This document shows, piece after piece, positions 16,369-25,989 of a stretch of 64,000 nucleotides of DNA; the stretch's first letter is position 1; each line of letters opens with the position of its first letter. The stretch is from contig CALMXZ010000008.1 in assembly GCA_937873495.1 (NCBI GenBank), forward strand, positions 62,001-126,000. The letters are read 5' to 3'. The notes under the pieces were generated by a model that saw nothing but the letters and a program-made list of their open reading frames with translations, did no database searches and was not told the DNA's origin. Position numbers and translations under genes: made by a program. This stretch comes from an uncultured Trueperaceae bacterium. GTDB lineage: Bacteria; Deinococcota; Deinococci; Deinococcales; Trueperaceae.

Positions 16369-17210
16369 GAAGGCTGAAGGGCATACTGCGCAATCCGCTG
16401 GCCGTCGTGGGAGCGGCGCTCCTGCTCGCGTTCCTCATCATGGCGGCGTTCGCGCCGGCCCTCGCACCCCACGATCCGACGTCGCAGAACCTGCGCGCGC
16501 GCCTGCTGCCGCCCTTCTGGCTCGAAGGCGGCAGGCCGGACTACCCGCTCGGCACCGACCAGTTAGGGCGCGACCTCTTGTCGCGGGTGCTCTACGGCAG
16601 TCGCGTGGCGGTGATGGTCGCCTTCGGCGCCACCGGCCTCGCCATGCTCATCGGCGTTCTGCTCGGGTTGATCTCAGGCTACTTCAGGGGCGCTCTCGAC
16701 ACCGCCATCATGCGGCTCGTCGACATCATCGTCTCGGTGCCCAACACCATCTTGTATTTGACCATCCTGGCGCTGGCGGGGCCGAGCCTCCCGCTCCTCA
16801 TCCTCGTGATAGGGCTGCTGGGTTGGACCACCACCGCGCGGGTCATCCGCAGCGAAGTGTTATCGCTCGGCAAGCGCGAGTACGTCGAAGCGTCGCGCGC
16901 GCTCGGCAGGCGGGAGGGCGCGACGGCTTTCAGGCACGTGCTGCCCAACATCATGGGCAGCGTCATCGCGCTGGGAACGTTGAAGGCCTCGGCCACCATC
17001 ATCGTGGAGTCGACCCTCAGCTACCTCGGCTTCGGAGTCCAACCACCGACCCTGACGTGGGGTCAGCTGCTCTCGCAAGGGCAGCAGTACGTGTCTACCG
17101 CGTGGTGGCTCTCGACGTTCCCGGGGATCGCGATAACGCTGCTGTCCTTAAGCCTCATCTTCCTAGGGAACTGGCTCAGGGACCTGTTCGATCCTAGGGT
17201 CGTCGACTGA
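16365..17210 (+). CDS. Dipeptide/oligopeptide ABC permease, DppC type
   Basis: A 281-residue permease beginning at a GTG that overlaps the DppB stop as GTGA. Marks include the first helix LAVVGAALLLAFLI, YPLGTDQLGRDLLSRV, EASRALG...RHVLPNI and NWLRDLFDPRVVD. It is the last gene of the M29/M29-like/binding protein/DppB/DppC operon, ending 19 bases before the convergent Gfo/Idh gene. No ATPase follows. Confidence 0.93.
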   Translation: MRRLKGILRNPLAVVGAALLLAFLIMAAFAPALAPHDPTSQNLRARLLPPFWLEGGRPDYPLGTDQLGRDLLSRVLYGSRVAVMVAFGATGLAMLIGVLLGLISGYFRGALDTAIMRLVDIIVSVPNTILYLTILALAGPSLPLLILVIGLLGWTTTARVIRSEVLSLGKREYVEASRALGRREGATAFRHVLPNIMGSVIALGTLKASATIIVESTLSYLGFGVQPPTLTWGQLLSQGQQYVSTAWWLSTFPGIAITLLSLSLIFLGNWLRDLFDPRVVD

Positions 17211-17229
17211 GCCTCACCGCATCGCGAGC

Positions 17230-18279
17230 TCACCGTCCCACCGCCACCACCCGCGACTCCCGCCCCGCCACGAGGATCGCCTCCATCGTCTCGAGCACGT
17301 GCAACGCCAACTCGCCGCTCGCCCGGTGAGGCTTCCCACCGCGCATGGCCACCGCCATGTCTTCTAGGCCCAAGCCACGGCTGTTCTCGTGCGGGCCGCC
17401 GACGAGTGGCACTTCGCTCCAGGCTTCCTCGCCGGCCAGCTTGAGCCTCACCGGCCCGCCGAACGTGTTCGGGTCCGGCACGCTCAAGGTGCCGAGCGTG
17501 CCGTAGACCTCCATGCGCGGCAGCTGCGAGGCCCAGACGTCGAAGCTGAACAGCAGGGTGGCGACGGCGCCGGACGCGAAGGTCAGCAGGGCGGAGACGT
17601 GCGTCGGGGTGCCGACCTTGATGGTCCTGCCGCTCGCCGGCCCGCTGGTGATGGGTCGCTCGGTCTGAGCGGTGTTGACAGCACCAGCCACCTTGCTCAC
17701 CGGCCCTAGCAGGTTGACGAGCGCGGTTAGATAGTACGGTCCGATGTCGAAGAGCGGTCCGGCACCAGGCTGATAGAAGAACTCCGGGCTGGCGTGCCAG
17801 TGCTCCATGCCGTGGTTCGCCATGAACGCCACCGCCCCTACCGCCCTGCCGATGGTGCCGCTCGACACGAGCGCGCGGCACGTCTCCTGACCGGCGCCCA
17901 GGAACGTGTCGGGCGCGCAACCGACATGCAGCCCGCGCCGCGCGGCCTCCTCGAGCACGAGCGCGCCGTCCGCGAACGTCGTGGCGAGCGGCTTCTCCGA
18001 GTAGACCGACTTGCCGGCACGAAGCGCATGCAAGGCTACGTCGGCGTGGGCGTGTGGCACCGTCAGGTTGAGGACCAGTTCCACGTCCGGCATGGCCAGG
18101 AGCTCCGCCACGCTCGACGCCGCAACCACCGAGTGCTGCGCGGCCTTCTGCCTGGCGCGCTCCTCGTCGAGGTCGGCGACAGCGATCACCCTCACGCTCT
18201 CCGACCGACCCAGGTTCCTCAGGTAGACGTCGCTGATGGTGCCACAGCCGACTACGCCCACACCCACCTTGCGCTGCAT
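17230..18279 (-). CDS. Gfo/Idh/MocA-family NAD(P)-dependent oxidoreductase
   Basis: About 349 residues. The N-terminal Rossmann fold begins VGVGVVGCGTISDVYL, and the family signature EKP is in YSEKPLATT, where the Lys is catalytic. The second domain has LFDIGPYYLTALVN. Such enzymes oxidise or reduce sugars, inositols and their derivatives. The ATG at 18279 is chosen because GGAAGGG lies upstream and the Rossmann motif starts six codons later; an ATG at 18330 is less likely. It is the last gene of the CUT1 sugar operon, 103 bases after the isomerase/epimerase gene. Confidence 0.88.
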   Translation of the reverse strand: MQRKVGVGVVGCGTISDVYLRNLGRSESVRVIAVADLDEERARQKAAQHSVVAASSVAELLAMPDVELVLNLTVPHAHADVALHALRAGKSVYSEKPLATTFADGALVLEEAARRGLHVGCAPDTFLGAGQETCRALVSSGTIGRAVGAVAFMANHGMEHWHASPEFFYQPGAGPLFDIGPYYLTALVNLLGPVSKVAGAVNTAQTERPITSGPASGRTIKVGTPTHVSALLTFASGAVATLLFSFDVWASQLPRMEVYGTLGTLSVPDPNTFGGPVRLKLAGEEAWSEVPLVGGPHENSRGLGLEDMAVAMRGGKPHRASGELALHVLETMEAILVAGRESRVVAVGR

Positions 18280-18382
18280 GCTCGTCGTCCCTTCCGGCGG
18301 CGCGCCGTCAGGGGCGCTTCTGCCGATCATGCTCCTGGGAGTCGCGCTCCCTAGAACCGCGCGTCCGCCGACCGCACCGACT

Positions 18383-19132
18383 CTATAGACCCGCCTCGAG
18401 CCCCTCCAGGTACCTGAGGCTCTTCCGGACCGCCTCGAACATGTCCGTCTCGCATGCGTCCAGCTCCACGATCAGCCATTCGGTGTTCGCAGCGTTGGCG
18501 CGGATGATGCCCGGGACGTCGACCACGCCTTCGCCGAGGGCCACCATCGGCCGGCCGACCTCGGCCGGTCCGTCCTTGACGTGGAGCAGGCGCGCCCTAG
18601 CGCCGAACTCCGCCAGCGTGGCCGCCGGGTTCACACCTGCGGCCTGCATCCAGTAGACGTCGAGCTCGAAGAACACGCTGGGGTCGAGCCGCTCGAGCAT
18701 CACGCGGTAGGGCATCACGCCGTCGACGGCCTCGAACTCCCACCAGTGGTTGTGAACGCCGAACGGCAGACCCAGGGCAGCCACGGCCGCGTTGGCGGCA
18801 TCGAGGCGTTCGCACACCTTCTCCACCCCGTCGCGCGACGCGAACTCGGTCTGGCCGAAGCCGCTGACCACCCGCTCAGGAGCCAAGGCCGCCACCGTGT
18901 CCAAGACGACGTCTCTCGCGGCGCCCTCCGGCATCCGCACGTGGACGCTCGGCACCGCCAGCCCGAGCTCGTCGCAGATGCGCCTGGTCTGCGCCGCCGT
19001 CTCCGGCGTGAGGCCGAACGGCTCGACGCCGGCGTAACCCATGGCGGCCACGCGCCGGACGGTGCCCTCGAGGTCGTGCGCGAGGGCGTCGCGGAGCGAG
19101 AACAGCTGTAACGCGATCCTGCGCTTGGTCAT
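18383..19132 (-). CDS. Sugar phosphate isomerase/epimerase-family TIM barrel
   Basis: A 249-residue protein of the xylose-isomerase-like TIM-barrel (AP endonuclease 2) family. It begins MTKRRIALQLFSLRD, has GYAGVEPFGL, and the metal-site regions GVHNHWWEF, FFELDVYWMQAAG, LLHVKDG and WLIVELDAC. Such proteins isomerise or epimerise keto sugars, or act beside Gfo/Idh enzymes on oxidised sugars. It lies four bases after the TIM-barrel gene 19137-19838. Confidence 0.85.
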   Translation of the reverse strand: MTKRRIALQLFSLRDALAHDLEGTVRRVAAMGYAGVEPFGLTPETAAQTRRICDELGLAVPSVHVRMPEGAARDVVLDTVAALAPERVVSGFGQTEFASRDGVEKVCERLDAANAAVAALGLPFGVHNHWWEFEAVDGVMPYRVMLERLDPSVFFELDVYWMQAAGVNPAATLAEFGARARLLHVKDGPAEVGRPMVALGEGVVDVPGIIRANAANTEWLIVELDACETDMFEAVRKSLRYLEGLEAGL

Positions 19133-19136
19133 CGTC

Positions 19137-19838
19137 TCACCTTCCCGCAGAGTCTATGGCACGGCGGAAGCGCTCGGTGGCACGAACGACGCCGCTCGGT
19201 TCGTTCCCCGTCACCGCGAAGCCGATGAGGAAGTTGCCTATGCCGTTGTCCATCAGGACCGGAACGTCCTCTTCCGTAAGCCCGCGATCGGTGGGCAGGA
19301 CGAGCGGGGCCATGCCGCCGATGGCGGCCAAGCCGGCACGCAAGTGTGCCAGGTCCTCGACCGTGAGAGACGAGCCGAACTCGGCGGGCGGCAGGAACGA
19401 AGCCTCTATGACGTCGACGCCTTTGGTAGTAGCCAGCGCGGCAAGCATTGACCCGGTGAAGTGGCCCTTCGGGGCGGCCCACTTCTCGATCCCGGGTACG
19501 GCGAGGAGCGCCGCGCTCATGACGTTGGCGTAGAGGTCGAAGAAAGCGAAGCCGAACTCGGCGTACCGTTCGACCTCGGGGACCGTCGTCCCGGCCGCGC
19601 CTCTCGGCACGATGCCGACGGGCACGCGCACGGCGGCGATGACCTCGGCGAGGGCCTCGGCCTCCTGCTCGAAGCTGCCGAGCTGCACCTTGGCGTAGGG
19701 GTGATCGAGGTTGACGTGCACCTTGATCCCGTCCGCTCCGGCATCCTGGACCGCCTTGGCCAGTCCGGGGTCGTTGCGTATCAGGCTCACGCAAAGCGTC
19801 GGCCTTGCGCTCCTCAACAGGTTCGTCAAGCTGCTCAT
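19137..19838 (-). CDS. Uncharacterised TIM-barrel protein in sugar operon
   Basis: A 233-residue protein that looks like a (beta/alpha)8 barrel: repeated beta ends such as LCVSLIRND, GADGIKVHVNLDH, VPVGIVPRG, GVDVIEASFLPP and IGNFLIGFAVTG. The last resembles a phosphate-binding loop of aldolase-like barrels. I do not recognise the exact family; aldolase, phosphosugar epimerase or BtpA-like are possible. The ATG at 19838 is chosen for GGGGAG about seven bases upstream. It lies between FAD oxidoreductase and isomerase genes and probably acts in the same sugar pathway. Confidence 0.7.
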   Translation of the reverse strand: MSSLTNLLRSARPTLCVSLIRNDPGLAKAVQDAGADGIKVHVNLDHPYAKVQLGSFEQEAEALAEVIAAVRVPVGIVPRGAAGTTVPEVERYAEFGFAFFDLYANVMSAALLAVPGIEKWAAPKGHFTGSMLAALATTKGVDVIEASFLPPAEFGSSLTVEDLAHLRAGLAAIGGMAPLVLPTDRGLTEEDVPVLMDNGIGNFLIGFAVTGNEPSGVVRATERFRRAIDSAGR

Positions 19839-19860
19839 GTACGGCTCCCCGGGGTCTGTC

Positions 19861-21516
19861 TCATCGGTCTTCCGATCCGGTGCGTCCGTACGCACCACTG
19901 GTTCCGAACGGTAGATCGCGCGGTAGCCTGCGGATCTCGTCCGGCCACTCGAGCGGGATATCGAAGGTCGTTTGCAGGAGGTCCTGGAACTCCCTCAGAC
20001 GCTTCGACTCGTTGCGGACCTGCCTCGGCACGTGGCCGTGTTTGAGGCAGAACGCCGCTAAGGCACCCGCCACCTCCCCAACGTTCCACTCGACCGGGTG
20101 CAGCCGATAACAGCCGTTCGTGACGTGCGTAGTGCCAATGTTCTTGGCGGCGGGCAACAGGTTCTCGACCCGTTGCGGTATCAGCGATCCGAGCGGAAGC
20201 TGGAACGGGTAGTTGCTGACATCGACGAAGTTGCGACCCCGTGTGCTTGGATGAAGGTCTATGCGATAAGAGCCGGTGCCTATACTGTCGTCGAACACGG
20301 CCGACCCCCCGAACGGCTCGCGGCACGCCTTGCTAACGTGCTGCTCCAGGACGGTGAACTCCGCACGGATCCGACGCGACTCGCGTACGTACGCCTGCAG
20401 GGCCAACCCGTCATGCGATCCGCTCACGTCCGCCCTGAGCTTGAGCCCTCGGTACCCTGCGCCGCCGTCCAGGCGTGGGGCTTCGGTCTGCATCCAGTAC
20501 AGCATGGCGAGGCTGAGCTGCTTGGCTCCGTCGAGGTTCTTGGCGCGCTCCGCCGGCGCCACGCCCGTGAGCGGCCCGAGCGTGTAGTCGAGCTGGGGCC
20601 AGTTCGCGACCGTGACGTCGCTGGCGAACTCGCCGTCCGGGTAGTAGCTTCGGCACAGGATGCGGCGAAAGTGCCACAGGTCGTTGATGTTAGGAGCGTC
20701 CGTATCGCCGACGAAGATGGGCCGCGTCTGGGGCTCGAGCGTGATGGGGTGAACGACCGTCCAACTGAGCTGCGCCTCCGGCCAGTCGGGTATGTGGTGC
20801 TGGCGCCAGAACTCGTAGTCTCGTGGCCGCTCGATGGTGTGATCCTCGCCGGGGTGATAGCTCAAGGGAAAGCACCAGCTGTGGGACTGCTGATCGAGAG
20901 GGTCCGCCTCGGGGAGCGCATGCGGCTCGCCCGTCTCCCCCTGCCCTTCCGCGCCGACGACATGCTCTACGCCGCCCAGCTCCAGTAGGTCGCCCAACTC
21001 GGTAGCGTCGAGGAAGTACTCCGCTCGCACGGACACCCTCTCGCCGCTCCTTACATCCTCCACGACGACGGCCGTCACGCTGTCGCCGTTCGTCTCGACT
21101 GCGACGGGCCGCATGTACGTCTCCACCACCAGGCGACCGGCCGCCCTATAGGGTGCAAGCAACTCGTCGATGACGGCCACGGCGACGCGCGGCTCGGCGC
21201 ACAGCTCGCTCACGAAACCCATGCCGGGGTTGAGGCGCTCCTGGCGCCGGGCCGACTCGAGAAGCGGATAGTTGCGTCGGTAGTAGTCGCGTACGCGTCG
21301 CCTCAACTCCCGGTAGCGCCCCGTCGAACCCATGCTATCTATCCACGGGTGTTCGTCCGGCGGGACGAGCTGCGTGGTCAGCTGCCCGCCGAGCCAGCAC
21401 GTCTCCTCCGTCAGCAGGACGCGCGCGCCCAGCTGAGCGGCTGCCAGCGCCGCCGCGACTCCGCCTAGCCCTCCACCTATCACGGCCACGTCCACTGCCA
21501 GTTCCCTTGACGACAC
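19861..21516 (-). CDS. FAD-dependent oxidoreductase (FAD_oxidored type)
   Basis: A 551-residue flavoprotein. The dinucleotide-binding motif is right at the N-terminus (VAVIGGGLGGVAAALAAAQLG, second half of the motif ending ALAAAQLG), followed by TEETCWLGGQLTTQ. FLDATELGDLLEL matches the ATG-type motif of the family, and the C-terminus has LLPAAKNIGTTHVTNGC. The GTG at 21516 is used since it lies just before the FAD motif with AGG upstream and directly follows the LacI stop. Family members are frequent in polysaccharide and sugar operons, but their reactions are mostly unknown. Confidence 0.83.
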   Translation of the reverse strand: MSSRELAVDVAVIGGGLGGVAAALAAAQLGARVLLTEETCWLGGQLTTQLVPPDEHPWIDSMGSTGRYRELRRRVRDYYRRNYPLLESARRQERLNPGMGFVSELCAEPRVAVAVIDELLAPYRAAGRLVVETYMRPVAVETNGDSVTAVVVEDVRSGERVSVRAEYFLDATELGDLLELGGVEHVVGAEGQGETGEPHALPEADPLDQQSHSWCFPLSYHPGEDHTIERPRDYEFWRQHHIPDWPEAQLSWTVVHPITLEPQTRPIFVGDTDAPNINDLWHFRRILCRSYYPDGEFASDVTVANWPQLDYTLGPLTGVAPAERAKNLDGAKQLSLAMLYWMQTEAPRLDGGAGYRGLKLRADVSGSHDGLALQAYVRESRRIRAEFTVLEQHVSKACREPFGGSAVFDDSIGTGSYRIDLHPSTRGRNFVDVSNYPFQLPLGSLIPQRVENLLPAAKNIGTTHVTNGCYRLHPVEWNVGEVAGALAAFCLKHGHVPRQVRNESKRLREFQDLLQTTFDIPLEWPDEIRRLPRDLPFGTSGAYGRTGSEDR

Positions 21517-21518
21517 GG

Positions 21519-22658
21519 CTACCTGGTTCCGGCTCGCGCCGGTACCGGGCCGGCAGTGCCGCCGGGCACTAGCGTGCAACCGAGCACGACCTGCCGAGAC
21601 GCCTCGCTCTGGGCCGTTCCTGAGCCCGAGGCGCCATCCGAGCCGGGTCCGGAAGGCCGCGCGGCGAGGACCGAGGCCAGCATCCTCACGGCCTGCCTGC
21701 CCATCGCCTCTCGGGGGATGCGGAACATGGTCCACGGCACGTCTGCCTCGACATGCTCCAGCGCGTCGCCCAGGAGGGCCACCGACATGTCCAGCGGCAC
21801 GTCGAGCCCTTTCGCGGACGCCACCTCGAGTAGCCGCGTCGCGACCATGTCGTCCTCTACCACGAAGGCGGTGATGCCGGTGCCGAGCCAAGCCCCCAAC
21901 TGGTCGCCGCTGATCTCGTCCGGCTGGATGCGGCGCTGGCGGGCCGGGTCGTCCGGTAGCCCGAGCGCCGCGAGCGCCCGCGCGTAACCGAGGCGCCGGT
22001 CCAGGTTCGCTTCGTGATCGCCAAGGGAACCAACGTACAGGAAGCTTCTATGGCCTAGTGCAGCCAGGTGCTCGACGACTTGGGCCGTGGCAGAGACGTA
22101 ATCGGCCCCGACGTACGGCACGGCGACGCCGTCGATGACGCGGCGACCCAGGTATACGAACGGGTAGCGCTGCTCCATGAGCCTGATCACCTCCGACCTG
22201 TCCTCCTCGCGCCCGAGAAGTATGGAGCCGTCGGCGAGGGCCAACCTGTTGACCCCGCCCCGGAATATCTGTCTCTGTCTCCTGCCGGGGTCGCTCCGTG
22301 CGCTAGTGAAGAGGAGGAGGTCGTAGCTGAGGTCCTCCGCCTCCTGCTCGATGCCGATCAGGAACGGATGATAGAAGTTCTGCTGCGCCAACGGGAAGAT
22401 GGGCTCGAACGTGAACACCCCGAGTATCTGGTTGCGACCACGCGCCAGGCGTTGCGCCACGGGGTTGGGCGAGTAACCCAGCTCGCGCGCGGCATCCCGC
22501 ACGCGGTCGGCCGTCTCAGCGCTCGCCCTGATGGTGCTCGCCGCGCGGTTGTTGAGGATGGTGGACGCCACGGCGATAGAAACCCCCGCCCGTTTCGCGA
22601 CGTCGACGAGCCGTACCCGCGCGCGCGGCTCCGGCTGGTCACTCATCGGCTCAGCCAC
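21519..22658 (-). CDS. LacI-family transcriptional regulator of the CUT1 sugar operon
   Basis: A 379-residue regulator. The LacI helix-turn-helix is at about residues 15-65 (VRLVDVAKRAGVSIAVASTI, then NPVAQRLARGRNQILGVFTF), followed by a periplasmic-binding-protein-like sensor domain. The GTG at 22658 has GGAG six bases upstream and overlaps the DUF4127 stop; an ATG at 22646 is the alternative. Lying inside the operon, it probably represses the promoter upstream of 27230. A LacI-like dyad is present there at 27391-27404. Confidence 0.9.
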   Translation of the reverse strand: MAEPMSDQPEPRARVRLVDVAKRAGVSIAVASTILNNRAASTIRASAETADRVRDAARELGYSPNPVAQRLARGRNQILGVFTFEPIFPLAQQNFYHPFLIGIEQEAEDLSYDLLLFTSARSDPGRRQRQIFRGGVNRLALADGSILLGREEDRSEVIRLMEQRYPFVYLGRRVIDGVAVPYVGADYVSATAQVVEHLAALGHRSFLYVGSLGDHEANLDRRLGYARALAALGLPDDPARQRRIQPDEISGDQLGAWLGTGITAFVVEDDMVATRLLEVASAKGLDVPLDMSVALLGDALEHVEADVPWTMFRIPREAMGRQAVRMLASVLAARPSGPGSDGASGSGTAQSEASRQVVLGCTLVPGGTAGPVPARAGTR

Positions 22659-24129
22659 GGTCCACTCCGAGCACTCGGGCCTCTATCGCCGGTTCGAACG
22701 TCCGCGGCCACGGGAGGGTGACGGTGAAAGCGAAGCGGGCCGCGACATGAGGCTCGAGCGTACGCTTGGCCTCGGCGGCCAGTTCGACGGCCACCTGGGC
22801 TCTCACCTCGTCTGCCCGCTCCGCCAGATCCCACGGGTTGACCCCCTCTCGCTCCAGACCCTCGTTGACCTTCGGCCTGACGATACCCTCGTACACGTAA
22901 TCATCGAGGAGACGCTCGAGTAGGAGGTTGCGGTTCGTCTCTCCCGACCTGGGTTCGCCCCGCGCCGCCACGACGAGGACGATCTGGGCCAACGCGGTTC
23001 CGAGGGAGTTGCACGCCGTGTTCCACGCCGAGTATGCGCTGAGGCCGTCTAGTTCGACCCTCTCGCCCAGCGCCATCATCAGCGCCAAGTCGGCCTGGTT
23101 CGTAGTCGTGTCGATGAGCGCGACGGGAACCGCACGGTCGAGGAGGCTAGCGATCTCGTCGCAGAAAGAAGCGAGATCGGGCGGCTCACCGTACGGCGTG
23201 TGGACGGCGAGCACCGCGTCCGCCTCGGCGGGGGTGTCCGTAAGCCTGCCGCCGACCGCCGCGACGAAGCTGGCGAGGTTCTCCCCGAAAGGCCGGTCCT
23301 CGAAGGTAGGTACCTGGCCGGCACCGTCGGGTGACGAGTAGCGCACCGCGAACCTCGGCTCGAGGCCACGATCCGCTGTTACAGAGCGTGCGAGTAGCGT
23401 GCACGCGCCTTCATCCGTGCCGTTCTGGAGGAATACCCTGCCTTCCACGCCCAGTTCCAGGGCCAGACGCCGAAGCGCGTCCTGCTCCTCCTTGTGGATC
23501 CCGTACTTGTCCCCTTCCGGGCCGACGTCCTCCATCAAGAGATGCAGCACGTCCACGGCGCCCGCGGCCACGAGCTCCACCGCGCGACGGTTGACGGCAT
23601 GCTTGCGCTTTCGAACGGCGCGGTAACGGTTGACGACCTCGGACGGGATCGCGCCGGCCACTCGTGCGTACTCGGCCTCGGTAGCGGCGTCGGGTGTGAC
23701 GCGAAGCTTGCCTTCGAGCGTCGTGAACCGGTGCAGCAACCGATGAACCCGCCGAGACTCCATGTCCCTGGCGGAAAGGGAGGTGCGGATGATGGTGTCG
23801 AAAACCAGGACGCGCAGGCCGGGACGTTCTTCACGCAAGCGCTCTAGGTCGGTCAGGCGTTCCAACGCTTCGTGCTCGTCGATCGCCTCCGAGCGCGAAG
23901 CCAGCAGGCCGCCGCACGTGAGCATGTCCAGCGCGACGATGACGGTCCCTACGCCATCGGGGAGCTCCAGCAGCCACCGCCCGCACTGGGCGGGCCGACC
24001 GGGAGTGAAGAAGGTGCCGACTATGTCTGACGGCGGCACCAGGAGCTCCCTACCGACGATCCTGGCCAAGCGCGCGACGTACGCGAGGTTGTACGGCCGG
24101 TCGTCGAGCGGAAGCAGCGCCGTCCTCAC
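22651..24129 (-). CDS. DUF4127-family protein
   Basis: A 492-residue protein matching the uncharacterised DUF4127 family. The start is marked by RTALLPLDDRPYN, typical of the family N-terminus. Other notable stretches are DMLTCGGLLASR, LMEDVGPEGDKYGIHKEEQ, NGTDEGACTLLAR, LIDTTTNQADLALM and SAYSAWNTACNSLG. The many conserved Asp, Asn, Glu and His residues look like an enzyme, but I know no established reaction. The GTG start overlaps the permease stop as GTGA. Its position between sugar permease and LacI genes suggests a cytoplasmic role on the imported sugar, possibly as a hydrolase. Confidence 0.87.
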   Translation of the reverse strand: MRTALLPLDDRPYNLAYVARLARIVGRELLVPPSDIVGTFFTPGRPAQCGRWLLELPDGVGTVIVALDMLTCGGLLASRSEAIDEHEALERLTDLERLREERPGLRVLVFDTIIRTSLSARDMESRRVHRLLHRFTTLEGKLRVTPDAATEAEYARVAGAIPSEVVNRYRAVRKRKHAVNRRAVELVAAGAVDVLHLLMEDVGPEGDKYGIHKEEQDALRRLALELGVEGRVFLQNGTDEGACTLLARSVTADRGLEPRFAVRYSSPDGAGQVPTFEDRPFGENLASFVAAVGGRLTDTPAEADAVLAVHTPYGEPPDLASFCDEIASLLDRAVPVALIDTTTNQADLALMMALGERVELDGLSAYSAWNTACNSLGTALAQIVLVVAARGEPRSGETNRNLLLERLLDDYVYEGIVRPKVNEGLEREGVNPWDLAERADEVRAQVAVELAAEAKRTLEPHVAARFAFTVTLPWPRTFEPAIEARVLGVDRG

Positions 24130-24980
24130 TTGGTCGCTCCCGTCGCGAGGCCGCGTATGAAGAGCCGCTGGTTGAAGAGGAAGACCAGGACGACAGGTAG
24201 CACTATGAGCACGGAGGCGGCGAACAGCGCGCCCCACTCGGAACTGAACTGCGAACGGAACACCGACAGTCCGATCTGGGCCGTGCGCATCCGGTCGGTG
24301 GTCGTGACGACGAGAGGCCAGAAGAAGTCGTCCCAGGCGGTGACGAAAGAGAAGATCGCGATAGTCGCGACGATCGGCAGCGAGATCGGCAGGGAGAGAC
24401 TTGTGAAGACCCGCATCTCGCTGGCACCGTCTATGCGCCCCGAATCGCGGATCTCGGCCGGCAGGTCGAGGAAGAACTGCCTGGCGAGGAAGACCGTGAA
24501 CGTCAGGACCAGGTGCGGCAACGCGATGCCGAAATAGGTGTTGAGGAGGCCGGTGCCACCGGCGCCCATGATGTCGTTGCCGCCGATGAGCGGGAAGTTG
24601 CGGGCCAGGATGAACAAAGGGATGGTGGTCACGTGCGAGGGGATCATCATGGTGCCGAGTACGACGAGGAACGCCGCATCCTTGCCCGGGATGGGCAGCC
24701 GCGCGAAAGCGTATCCGCACGGCAACGCGACGAGCAGGTTCGAGACGACCACGACGACCGCGACGATCGTCGAGTTGAGGAAGTACCTTGGGAAGTTCGT
24801 GCCCTCCAAGACCCTCGCGTAATGCTCGAACGTCACGGATGACGGGAACAGCCTCGGCGGCCACGCGAAGATATCGGAGAACGGCTTCACGGAGCTCATC
24901 ACCATCCAAAGAAGCGGGATGCTGACCAGCGCGGCAGTCACGATGATGCCCAGGTTGCAGGCGAAACGGGCGCGGTTCAG
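24126..24980 (-). CDS. Carbohydrate ABC permease, MalG type (CUT1); probable CTG start
   Basis: About 284 residues with six membrane helices. The EAA loop is RIDGASEMRVFTSLSLPIS, and the end has LFNQRLFIRGLATGATK, as in MalG-type permeases. No ATG, GTG or TTG covers the whole first helix. A GTG at 24941 would cut into it. A CTG at 24980 begins LNRARFACNLGIIV and has GGAGG five bases upstream (GGGAGGAGACC), so I take CTG as the likely start. It follows the MalF-type gene by about 90 bases. No CUT1 ATPase is nearby. Confidence 0.85.
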   Translation of the reverse strand: MNRARFACNLGIIVTAALVSIPLLWMVMSSVKPFSDIFAWPPRLFPSSVTFEHYARVLEGTNFPRYFLNSTIVAVVVVVSNLLVALPCGYAFARLPIPGKDAAFLVVLGTMMIPSHVTTIPLFILARNFPLIGGNDIMGAGGTGLLNTYFGIALPHLVLTFTVFLARQFFLDLPAEIRDSGRIDGASEMRVFTSLSLPISLPIVATIAIFSFVTAWDDFFWPLVVTTTDRMRTAQIGLSVFRSQFSSEWGALFAASVLIVLPVVLVFLFNQRLFIRGLATGATK

Positions 24981-25071
24981 GGTCTCCTCCCGACTGTCCT
25001 GTACTCCGAGTTCCGGGTCGCACCGCCAGGCGAGCCATCGGTTTCCGGGCGAGGCCGTTCGCCTGATCGCA

Positions 25072-25989
25072 TCAGGTCATCCCCTTGCGGGCCAGCGCGA
25101 AGCTGCCGAACGAGAGCGCGAAGATGACGATGAAGAGCACGAAGCTCGTCGCACAGGCGAGCCCGAGCTGGCCGTACTCGAACGCCTGCCGGTAGATGAG
25201 GAAGCCGACCGTGGTCGTCGACCCGAGCGGGCCGCCGGAGGTGAGGATGTAGATCTCCGCGAACGTCTGCAGCGTGCTGATGAACCCGACTATCACTATG
25301 TAAGCGGTGATGGGTCGAAGGAGCGGAAGGAGTATCTGGCGGAACAGCTGGAGTGCCGACGCACCGTCAACCTTCGCCGCTTCGATCACCTCGCGAGGGA
25401 TACCTTGAAGAGCCGCGCGATAGATGACCGTGTTCCAGCCGGCGCCGCGCCAGACTCGCATGATCACGAGGCTGGGTAGAGCCCAGGCAACGGTGTTAAG
25501 CCATCCGACATTGGATAACCCGAAGACGTTCAGGACCTGGTTCAGCAAGCCGAAGTCGCGGTCATAGAGGAGCAGCCAGACCACGCTAACGGCGGCCACG
25601 CTCGTCACGATCGGCAAGAAGAGTACGACCTGGAGCCATCTCAACACGCGCGACGCCCCCTCGAGTAGCAGCGCAAGGGCCAGCGAGATGACGACGTTCA
25701 GAACGATGACCGCGGCGGAGAACCGAAGCGTGACCCACAAGGCGTTCTGGAACTCACGCGAGAAGATCATCGCCCGGTAGTTCTGCAACCCGACCCACTT
25801 GGGTGCACCCCTGTTGAGCGGCGAGTAGTCCGTGAACGACACGTATAGGGCATAGATCACGGGCAGCAGCTGCGTCAGGACGATGTAGACGAGCGCTGGG
25901 AGGATGAAGAGCAGGCCTGCTCTGGCGGGTGCGGAGAGCTTCAGTCTGCCCCGGTTCACCGCTAGCCGACCTGCTCTTCCATCTATCAC
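25072..25989 (-). CDS. Carbohydrate ABC permease, MalF/UgpA type (CUT1)
   Basis: A 305-residue permease. After a charged N-terminus comes the first helix (LLFILPALVYIVLTQLLPV), the family mark SFTDYSPLN, and the EAA loop EAAKVDGASALQLFRQILLP. It begins with a GTG overlapping the binding-protein stop (GTGA). With the MalG-type partner it forms the membrane channel of a carbohydrate importer. Confidence 0.92.
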   Translation of the reverse strand: MIDGRAGRLAVNRGRLKLSAPARAGLLFILPALVYIVLTQLLPVIYALYVSFTDYSPLNRGAPKWVGLQNYRAMIFSREFQNALWVTLRFSAAVIVLNVVISLALALLLEGASRVLRWLQVVLFLPIVTSVAAVSVVWLLLYDRDFGLLNQVLNVFGLSNVGWLNTVAWALPSLVIMRVWRGAGWNTVIYRAALQGIPREVIEAAKVDGASALQLFRQILLPLLRPITAYIVIVGFISTLQTFAEIYILTSGGPLGSTTTVGFLIYRQAFEYGQLGLACATSFVLFIVIFALSFGSFALARKGMT